Source: JAKEGK01 sp036507695
GTDB taxonomy: Bacteria; Pseudomonadota; Gammaproteobacteria; SZUA-152
DNA length: 15,048 bases
Assembly: GCA_036507695.1 (NCBI GenBank)
Contig: DATCIR010000354.1
Coordinates: forward strand, 1 to 15,048
Direction: 5' to 3'
The notes beneath the pieces were generated by a model, which saw only the letters and a program-made list of their open reading frames with translations, searched no databases and was not told where the DNA came from. This document shows positions 1 to 6,381 of this stretch, in pieces. Both the position numbers and the translations under genes were made by a program. Position 1 is the first letter of the stretch. The number at the start of each line of letters is the position of its first letter.

Positions 1-1556
1 TGGATAACTATGAAAAACACTTGGGAATCAGCCGCGATGAATTCCTTTCGCTGGGAGTAAGCCCGGGTTACCAGGGCGCGTTTAACATGACGGCGCTGGC
101 CATGCGCGGCTCGCGGTTTCAAAACGGTGTAAGCCGCATTCATGGCGATGTCGCTTCCAAAATGGAAGGCTACATATGGCCGCAAGTCCCCCATGCCGAA
201 AACCCGATTTCCTATGTCACCAACGGTGTGCACGTCCCCACCTTCCTCGCGCGGGAGTGGGTCAATTTGTTTGATATGCGGTTCAAGGAATGGCGCAACA
301 AACTCACGGATGCCGGCTATTGGCATTGTATTGATGAGATTCCCGATCATCGCTACTGGAGCCTGCGCCAATCCATCAAGGGCGAGATGATGGAGCACGT
401 CTGGCACCGGGCGGTGCGGCAGATGCGGAGAAACGGTTCCAGTGAGGCGCAGGTGAAACGCCTGGTGCGATTTATCGAACCCCGCGAAACCGATATCCTC
501 ACCCTGGGATTTGCCCGGCGTTTTGCCACTTATAAACGCGCCACCCTGCTGTTTTCCGATCCGGCGCGTCTGGCCAGGATTCTTAATACCGCCAAACGGC
601 CGGTCATCCTGATCTTCGCCGGAAAAGCCCACCCGCATGATCAGCCGGGGCAACACCTGATCCGGGTCATTCACGAATTTTCCCGCCGCCCGGAATTTGA
701 AGGCCGCATCCTGTTACTGGAAGGTTATGACATGTCATTGGCCCGCAAGCTGGTCTCGGGCGTTGATGTCTGGATTAACACACCCGAATATCCCCTCGAA
801 GCCAGCGGCACCTCGGGCGAAAAAGCCGGTATCAACGGTGTAATAAACCTCAGTGTTCTGGATGGCTGGTGGGGTGAAGGCTATACGGGCGACAACGGCT
901 GGGCGATCGCGCCTCACGGCAAGGAGTTCGATGCTGATTACCGTAATCAGGAAGAAGCCAAGGATTTACTGGACATCATCGAGAACGATGTTATTCCCAT
1001 GTATTACGACCGGGATGGACGCGGCTATTCCCAAAAATGGGTGCAAATGTCCAAAGCCTGCATGCGCACCATTATTCCCAACTTTAACGCCCAGCGCATG
1101 GTGAAGGATTACATTAACCATTTTTACACCCGCGCCAGCAACCATCAAAAAGTGCTGAACGACAATAACCGTGAACCCGCGCGGGAGCTGGCGGTGTGGA
1201 AAAAGAAGATTGCCGAAATCTGGCCCAAGGTAAAAATGCGGCGCATTGATGACTCCGCCGAACGCATCTATTCCGGTGACTCGCTGCCAATCCGTATCGC
1301 CGCGGACCTGGTGAGCCTGTCGCCCGGCGACGTGATCATGGAATGCATCGTCGGCACTGAAAACAAACGGGGCGAGTTCAAACCGCACGAACATTTCATT
1401 TTTGAAGCGGTCGGCGCCAATGAAAAGGGCGAAACCCTGTTCAGTATTAATCTGAAACCAAACCGGCCTGGTAAACAACTGTATCAGTTGCGGATGTATC
1501 CATCGCACCGCTTGCTGGCCAACCGCTTTGAAACGGGTTACATGATCTGGATCTGA
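1..1556 (+). CDS. glgP: Alpha-glucan (glycogen/maltodextrin) phosphorylase, C-terminal part, 5' end outside window
   Basis: Seen: the reading frame is open from base 3 with no start, so the gene begins upstream; 517 codons are present. Known: GT35 phosphorylases use pyridoxal phosphate (PLP) and inorganic phosphate to release glucose-1-phosphate from non-reducing ends of alpha-1,4-glucan in the cytoplasm. The motif EASGTSGEKAGINGV around bases 798-842 matches the PLP region, with the probable PLP-binding lysine encoded at 822-824. RFATYKR (522-542), AGKAHPHD and YVTNGVHVPTF also fit. The GEKAGINGV form, rather than the GNMKFMLNG of classical GlgP/MalP, points to the Thermus/mycobacterial-type subfamily, whose members are about 830-860 residues, so roughly 40% is missing at the 5' side. 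The C-terminal ~120 residues form the extra domain typical of this subfamily. It converges on malQ with only 36 bp between stops, with no clear hairpin terminator. The family call is firm; glycogen versus maltodextrin preference is not decided. Confidence 0.95.
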   Translation, partial: DNYEKHLGISRDEFLSLGVSPGYQGAFNMTALAMRGSRFQNGVSRIHGDVASKMEGYIWPQVPHAENPISYVTNGVHVPTFLAREWVNLFDMRFKEWRNKLTDAGYWHCIDEIPDHRYWSLRQSIKGEMMEHVWHRAVRQMRRNGSSEAQVKRLVRFIEPRETDILTLGFARRFATYKRATLLFSDPARLARILNTAKRPVILIFAGKAHPHDQPGQHLIRVIHEFSRRPEFEGRILLLEGYDMSLARKLVSGVDVWINTPEYPLEASGTSGEKAGINGVINLSVLDGWWGEGYTGDNGWAIAPHGKEFDADYRNQEEAKDLLDIIENDVIPMYYDRDGRGYSQKWVQMSKACMRTIIPNFNAQRMVKDYINHFYTRASNHQKVLNDNNREPARELAVWKKKIAEIWPKVKMRRIDDSAERIYSGDSLPIRIAADLVSLSPGDVIMECIVGTENKRGEFKPHEHFIFEAVGANEKGETLFSINLKPNRPGKQLYQLRMYPSHRLLANRFETGYMIWI

Positions 1557-1592
1557 TTGTAGCAGTGGTAAGGCGTTTGGCGGCCGTGGCGG

Positions 1593-3095
1593 TCATTGCA
1601 CATCACGTTCGAACTGAACGACCATGCCGCGCACCTTTTCCGCCAGATGCGTTGGCAGCTGATCCCACTGGAAGCGCCAGCGCCAGTTGCCTTCGGTAAC
1701 GCCTGGCGTGTTCATGCGATGCCCCTTGCCCAGGGATAAAAGATCCTGCATGGGCACAATGGCCCAGTCCGCCACCGAACGGAACGCGCATTCCACCAAG
1801 GCCCACGGCATGGGTTCACTGGGATGATTCAAGTACTGCATGATGTATTCCTGCGTATGCGCGGGCAAATCTTCGTACCAGCTCAGGGTGGTGTCATTAT
1901 CATGGGTGCCGGTATACACCACGCAATTTTTAATATGGTTGTGGGGTAAATAGGGATTATCTTCCGCGCCGTCAAAAGCGAACTGCAGAATTTTCATGCC
2001 TGGCCAGCCGAATTGCTCACGCAAGGCATGCACTTCCGGGGTGATTGTGCCAAGATCTTCCACGACGATGGGCAATTCACCAATCGACCGCCGCAAGGTA
2101 GCAAACAGCGCTTCACCCGGCGCCTTTACCCAGCGGCCATTCATGGCGGTTTCCTCGCGGGCGTTAATTTCCCAAAACGCTTCAAAGCCGCGAAAATGAT
2201 CCACCCGCACCGCATCATACAGGGTAAACGCCACATGAAATCGTTCTATCCACCATTCGAAATGATCTTTGGCCATCCTGTCCCAGCGATACAGCGGATT
2301 GCCCCAGCGCTGGCCGGTCCTGGAAAAATAGTCGGGCGGCACGCCAGCCACGGTCCTGGGTAACCCATCTGCTTGCAGGTCGAAATACTCCTGATGCTGC
2401 CATACTTCGGCGCTGTCATGCGCGACAAATATCGGCATGTCACCCACCATTTGAATTTGCCGTTCATTGGCATACTGCTTTAGCAACGCCCACTGTTGGA
2501 AAAACACAAATTGCTCGAAACAGACTTCATTAATACGATCACGGAACTGTTGCCTCGCCCTGCGCAGTGTCTCCGGATCTCGATGCCGGTAGAACTCCGG
2601 CCATTGGTTCCAGGTCTGGCGCTGAAAATGCTCCCGTAACACCAGGAACAGACCGTAATCTTCCAGCCAGCCCGCCTGATCCGCGATGAATTGCTGTAAC
2701 GCCTGTTGTTGTTGCGGGTTATTCCGCCGCAGAAAACCCTGATAAGCGTCAATCAGGCAGCGTTTTTTCTTTACGGCACTGACTGACTCTTTTAACAGAT
2801 CCTGCTTCAACCAGCCCCATTGATAAAGCAACTCCAGGCTGATGAATCCGGGATTTCCGGCATCAACCGATAAACCCATGTAAGGCGAACCGTCCTCGTG
2901 TGTGGGGCCCACCGGTAACATCTGCCACACGCTTAAACCGCATTCATTCAGGAAATCAACAAACCGGTAGGCGTCGGGACCAAGATCCCCTTGCGGATAT
3001 TTTCCGGGCAATGAGGTGGGATGCAAAATAACGCCGGCCCGGCGCTGATGTAATGGGGATTTTTTTCGTGTCGTTTGCTCGCTGGCCTGGGTCAT
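1593..3095 (-). CDS. malQ: 4-alpha-glucanotransferase (amylomaltase, disproportionating enzyme), GH77
   Basis: Transfers alpha-1,4-glucan segments between maltodextrins and releases glucose; a cytoplasmic enzyme of glycogen and maltodextrin turnover. The 500-residue protein has the GH77 signature order: GVILHPTSLPG (21-31), the loop motif GVPPDYFS (251-258), RVDHFRGFEAFW with the nucleophile D299, VVEDLGTITPEV with acid/base E346, and YTGTHDNDT with D399 as transition-state stabiliser. Length matches the short bacterial amylomaltases (Thermus type, about 500) rather than the ~690-residue E. coli MalQ. The ATG start gives a 20-residue polar tail before the first conserved block; no clear Shine-Dalgarno lies upstream, so the exact start is moderately certain. 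It is the last gene of the glgC-GH57-malQ group, 41 bp after the GH57 stop. Its product glucose would feed the glucokinase encoded further right. Confidence 0.97.
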   Translation of the reverse strand: MTQASEQTTRKKSPLHQRRAGVILHPTSLPGKYPQGDLGPDAYRFVDFLNECGLSVWQMLPVGPTHEDGSPYMGLSVDAGNPGFISLELLYQWGWLKQDLLKESVSAVKKKRCLIDAYQGFLRRNNPQQQQALQQFIADQAGWLEDYGLFLVLREHFQRQTWNQWPEFYRHRDPETLRRARQQFRDRINEVCFEQFVFFQQWALLKQYANERQIQMVGDMPIFVAHDSAEVWQHQEYFDLQADGLPRTVAGVPPDYFSRTGQRWGNPLYRWDRMAKDHFEWWIERFHVAFTLYDAVRVDHFRGFEAFWEINAREETAMNGRWVKAPGEALFATLRRSIGELPIVVEDLGTITPEVHALREQFGWPGMKILQFAFDGAEDNPYLPHNHIKNCVVYTGTHDNDTTLSWYEDLPAHTQEYIMQYLNHPSEPMPWALVECAFRSVADWAIVPMQDLLSLGKGHRMNTPGVTEGNWRWRFQWDQLPTHLAEKVRGMVVQFERDVQ

Positions 3096-3136
3096 TACCG
3101 GTGAATCTGGGTGTGTTGGGTTGCGGTCATAAAGGT

Positions 3137-4852
3137 TTATTCTTGCGCTGAGCCCCGGCGCATTACGCCACCCAGTTGCGGTGCGCCACTGCCATGCGCA
3201 AACGCATGCGACAGATATTCCGGCGGCTCTTCACCCAGCATCTCATACAGATTAACGAGCTGCATGCGGAACAAGCGGTCAAAGTCACTCACCGTATCCC
3301 CGGGATTATAATCACCGAACCACCAGAACCAGTCAGAACCTTCACAAATAGCCAGCTGAATTTCCGCTGCTTGGCGTTGCTCATGCGACAATCGCTGCGC
3401 TGCCATAACTCTATCGAAAGCGCGTTTAGCGTCACCCAGCATATCCCAGGCCCGGTTCTTGTCGGCATCACCAATCCAGGTTGAAAAAGTGCCGTACACC
3501 CAGCTGCCCGCCACGACATGCGGCAGTGGTATCTTGGGCACATGATGCTCCAGGCAACTGGAAAACGTGGTCAGGTTGAGTTTGGGGTGATTGGCGATTT
3601 GTTTATACAACGCATTCAAAAAATAATAGCCGTTTTTCGGATAGTATTCCCAGGCGTTCTCCCCATCCAAAATAATGGACACCACATATTGATTGGCCTT
3701 GTCATTTATGCTGTCGGCAATATTCACCAGATGATGCACCATATTGGCAACCGCGTCGTCGGCGTGCCAGGTGGCATAGGTAAATCCCACCAGATCCGAC
3801 AGCCCGTCATCACGGAAGAAGCAGGCCAGCTTGTGACCCTCCAGGCAAAACGCCCGGAAATGCCGGGGGTCATGCTCTTGTTCACCCTTGGGAGGAGCAT
3901 GATGCAAACTGTTGCGAACCACATTTTCACCACTGGCCACCCAGTGCAATCCGCATTGCTCAAACAGGTTCAATGCGGCGTCACTGACACTGCCCTCGGA
4001 CGGCCAGCAGCCTTTTGGCCGGAAGCCAAAATAACGTTCGAACACCGCAAGCCCATATTCAATTTGCCAGCGCGCCCGTTGCTCGCCGCCCGGATAGGAC
4101 TCCAGCAAGGGCAAGCTGACCTTGGGCACGGCTTCCCTGGCGCTCTGCAAATTCAAGAGCAAGGGGATGATCGGATGCGCATAAGGTGACGTGGACAATT
4201 CCACTTTGCCGGCCTCCGCCAGCGCTTTAAAGCGGGGTATCACACCTGACAACAGGTCGCCGATAATTTCCAGGAGCACCCGGCGTTCATGCAAGGTATA
4301 ACCACTGCCTTTTTCAATCAGCCCCTCAACCCGGTTGTCAGTGCGGCGCACCGTTTCACCCAGCCAGGCCAGGTGATACCAAACCACGATATCCACCAGG
4401 AATTGGTCACTGATATAAAGGTCTGCGTCCGGATGTTCGATGAACCACTCCGCGAGCCGGGCCAGCCGCTGGTAATTTTTATAGCGGTTAATCAACCGCT
4501 CCTTGTTGGCCTTTAAACAATCCCGTATCAGTTTGATACGTTGCACGGCATCAACCGGCAGCACGGCGCTGCCTAGCGCGCATAACAACGGGTCGGTAAT
4601 GCGCGAACCTTGCAGGAAATAGCTGTTGACCTGCCGCGCGTAATCGTCGATTTGTTCCAGCAGGATCGGCGCGAAATTCACCACCGCCGCCGCCTTGGGT
4701 TCCGACTCAAGATGCGCGGCCATGTCGACATAATCCTTGATGGCATGCAAATAAGTCCACGGCAAACAATATTCGCCGGACGGCCGGTCGTAGTAACAGG
4801 GCTGGTGCATGTGCCAGCAAATCACGACATTGAGTCTGGAATCAGCGGACAT
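3137..4852 (-). CDS. GH57 family glycoside hydrolase/glucanotransferase (alpha-amylase/amylopullulanase-like)
   Basis: Cytoplasmic GH57 retaining enzyme acting on alpha-glucan; 571 residues, no signal peptide. Seen: the HMHQP motif (14-18) opens the catalytic barrel; GCWPSEGSVS (281-290) places the probable nucleophile at E286; LDGENAWEYY (395-404) places the probable acid/base at D396; a Trp-rich block, CEGSDWFWWFGD (503-514), closes the domain, as in COG1449-type GH57 proteins. The start ATG lies inside the end of glgC (11-bp overlap) with AGGAG 7 nt upstream, so translational coupling to glgC is likely. Family members include amylases, amylopullulanases, 4-alpha-glucanotransferases and branching enzymes. 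GlgB here already supplies GH13 branching and MalQ supplies transferase activity, so debranching or endo-amylase activity during glycogen breakdown is my inference. Family assignment is firm, specificity open. Confidence 0.92.
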   Translation of the reverse strand: MSADSRLNVVICWHMHQPCYYDRPSGEYCLPWTYLHAIKDYVDMAAHLESEPKAAAVVNFAPILLEQIDDYARQVNSYFLQGSRITDPLLCALGSAVLPVDAVQRIKLIRDCLKANKERLINRYKNYQRLARLAEWFIEHPDADLYISDQFLVDIVVWYHLAWLGETVRRTDNRVEGLIEKGSGYTLHERRVLLEIIGDLLSGVIPRFKALAEAGKVELSTSPYAHPIIPLLLNLQSAREAVPKVSLPLLESYPGGEQRARWQIEYGLAVFERYFGFRPKGCWPSEGSVSDAALNLFEQCGLHWVASGENVVRNSLHHAPPKGEQEHDPRHFRAFCLEGHKLACFFRDDGLSDLVGFTYATWHADDAVANMVHHLVNIADSINDKANQYVVSIILDGENAWEYYPKNGYYFLNALYKQIANHPKLNLTTFSSCLEHHVPKIPLPHVVAGSWVYGTFSTWIGDADKNRAWDMLGDAKRAFDRVMAAQRLSHEQRQAAEIQLAICEGSDWFWWFGDYNPGDTVSDFDRLFRMQLVNLYEMLGEEPPEYLSHAFAHGSGAPQLGGVMRRGSAQE

Positions 4853-6110
4853 GATGCAACTCCTGGCCGAGCATTTCCGGAATCACCAGCACCACGCCAT
4901 CCGGAGACACATAAAACTGTTTGCGGTCTTTCTCCAGATCCATACCTATTTGCATTTCATCCGGAATCCGGCAGCCCTTGTCGATAATCGTGCGTTTAAT
5001 CTTGCAATGCCGGCCGATTTCAACATTGGGCAAAATCACCGAGTCTTCCACGATGGAGTAGGAATTGACATGCACATTGGAAAACAACAAGGAATGGCGC
5101 ACCACGGCGCCGGAGATAATACAGCCGCCCGACACCATGGAATCCACCGCCATGCCGCGCCGGTCTTCGTCATCGAACACAAACTTGGCGGGCGGCAGTT
5201 GTTCCTGGTAAGTCCAGATGGGCCAATCTTCATCGTATAAGTTTAATTCCGGCGTGATGCCGATCAGTTCCAGGTTGGCTTGCCAAAACGCATCCACCGT
5301 GCCCACATCACGCCAGTATGACGTGCTCTCGTGTTGCGCATCGCGTACTGGATAGGCATAAGCCTGATAATTATTTACCAGCTTGGGCACGATATCCTTG
5401 CCGAAATCATGCGACGATTCTTCATCGTCCGCATCCGCGATCAGCAAGTCATACAAAAAATTGGCGCTGAATACGTAGATCCCCATGGAAGCCAGGGCCA
5501 TGCCGGGATTGTGCGGCACCGGCTGCGGATGTTTGGGTTTTTCCTCAAAGCGTTCAATTTTCCACTCCGCATTCACGCTCATTACGCCGAATGACGCGGC
5601 TTTTTCCAGCGGCACTTCGATGCAACCCACCGTGATGTCCGCTTTACGGTCCACGTGAGCGGCAATCATAGGACCATAGTCCATTTTATAAATATGATCC
5701 CCGGCCAGGATCAGCACATAGGCGGGTTCATGGTTGCGGATAATGTCAATATTCTGGTAAATGGCATCGGCGGTTCCAACGTACCAGTTTTCCTGAATCC
5801 TTTGTTGCGCCGGCAGCAATTCGATAAACTCCCCAAACTCACCGCGCATGAAATTCCAACCCCGTTGCACATGCCGGATCAGGGAATGCGACTTGTATTG
5901 GGTGAGTAAACCGATTTGCCGGATCCCGGAATTAACACAGTTGGACAACACAAAATCGATAATGCGAAATTTCCCACCAAACGGCACCGCCGGTTTTGCG
6001 CGCCATAGCGTCAAGTCTTTCAAGCGTGAACCCCGGCCACCGGCCATGATCAACGCCAGGGTATTTCGCGTCAACCGGCTGACAAAGCGCCGCGTTTGTG
6101 TACTTGCCAT
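4842..6110 (-). CDS. glgC: Glucose-1-phosphate adenylyltransferase (ADP-glucose pyrophosphorylase)
   Basis: Makes ADP-glucose from ATP and glucose-1-phosphate, the committed and usually allosterically controlled step of bacterial glycogen synthesis. The protein is 422 residues from the chosen start (E. coli 431). Motifs, numbered from that start: LIMAGGRGSRLKDL (20-33) nucleotide loop, RAKPAVPFGGKFRIIDF (37-53), ENWYVGTADA (107-116), LAGDHIYKMDY with catalytic D138, and FEEKP with the glucose-1-phosphate lysine K191; a C-terminal left-handed beta-helix with hexapeptide-like repeats follows. Start choice: an in-frame GTG at 6140 would add 10 residues, but the ATG at 6110 has GGAGGAG with a 7-nt spacer. 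Odd: the position equal to E. coli K39, an activator-binding lysine, is W36. It heads the group glgC-GH57-malQ and is divergent from glgB, so synthesis and turnover enzymes share a transcript. Confidence 0.97.
   Translation of the reverse strand: MASTQTRRFVSRLTRNTLALIMAGGRGSRLKDLTLWRAKPAVPFGGKFRIIDFVLSNCVNSGIRQIGLLTQYKSHSLIRHVQRGWNFMRGEFGEFIELLPAQQRIQENWYVGTADAIYQNIDIIRNHEPAYVLILAGDHIYKMDYGPMIAAHVDRKADITVGCIEVPLEKAASFGVMSVNAEWKIERFEEKPKHPQPVPHNPGMALASMGIYVFSANFLYDLLIADADDEESSHDFGKDIVPKLVNNYQAYAYPVRDAQHESTSYWRDVGTVDAFWQANLELIGITPELNLYDEDWPIWTYQEQLPPAKFVFDDEDRRGMAVDSMVSGGCIISGAVVRHSLLFSNVHVNSYSIVEDSVILPNVEIGRHCKIKRTIIDKGCRIPDEMQIGMDLEKDRKQFYVSPDGVVLVIPEMLGQELHHVR
4860..4864 (-). promoter_or_regulatory. 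Shine-Dalgarno of the GH57 gene, inside glgC
   Basis: The minus strand reads AGGAG with a 7-nt spacer before the ATG at 4852. It sits within the last codons of glgC, which supports the chosen GH57 start and re-initiation by ribosomes finishing glgC. Confidence 0.75.
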
Positions 6111-6124
6111 TCCCCTGCTCCTCC
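6111..6124 (-). promoter_or_regulatory. glgC Shine-Dalgarno region with three GGA motifs
   Basis: The minus strand reads GGAGGAGCAGGGGA directly before the ATG. GGAGGAG (6118-6124) is a strong ribosome binding site with a 7-nt spacer and decides the start. Three GGA triplets (6122-6124, 6119-6121, 6111-6113) lie within 14 nt. In E. coli, CsrA represses glgC by binding GGA motifs over this same site; a similar role here is only inferred. Confidence 0.7.
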
Positions 6125-6140
6125 GGACGCATGCATGCAC

Positions 6141-6381
6141 GTCGAAATTATTTATTTGAAGTCTATTAATCGTGAAACGCTACACATCAACGCCACTTCC
6201 GGTTTTAATTATTGCATTTCAGCGCATTAAAACATTGATCGGGATCCGTATTTAATAATATTTTTGTGTTAGCATATATTGCACAGCGATTGACAACAAG
6301 AACAAATAAGATGTCACGTAAACTAAATTAACCAACATTGATTAACCAACATAGGCCAACACGGTTTATTTTCAAATTCCG
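6141..6381. promoter_or_regulatory. Divergent glgC / glgB promoter region
   Basis: AT-rich, non-coding stretch between two divergently transcribed genes, so it must hold promoters for both directions. On the + strand TATATT at 6275-6280 could be a -10 box with TTAATA at 6252-6257 as a weak -35, and a TTGACA occurs at 6290-6295 without a convincing -10. No assignment is strong. GCATGCATGC at 6129-6138, just outside this stretch, is palindromic. Confidence 0.5.
6327..6352. repeat. 12-bp tandem direct repeat in the glgB leader
   Basis: ATTAACCAACAT occurs at 6327-6338 and again, identical, at 6341-6352 with TG between (period 14). A partial CCAACA follows at 6356-6361. It lies 29-55 bp before the glgB ATG, where a regulator-binding site or a leader-RNA signal could be. 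Function unknown. Confidence 0.7.

Noticed and set aside
966..1508. 180-codon open frame on the minus strand inside glgP
   Set aside because: It lies opposite a clearly conserved phosphorylase frame, its translation shows no recognisable motif, and it has no independent start signal; a shadow frame.
3518..4189. 223-codon open frame on the plus strand inside the GH57 gene
   Set aside because: It is antisense to the conserved catalytic region of GH57 and resembles no known protein; a composition effect of the opposite strand.
6111..6140. GTG start at 6140 adding 10 residues to GlgC
   Set aside because: The ATG at 6110 has a strong Shine-Dalgarno at the right spacing, and the extra residues would be encoded by the ribosome binding site itself.
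6290..6318. Consensus-like TTGACA as a glgB -35 box
   Set aside because: No acceptable -10 hexamer occurs 16-18 bp downstream.
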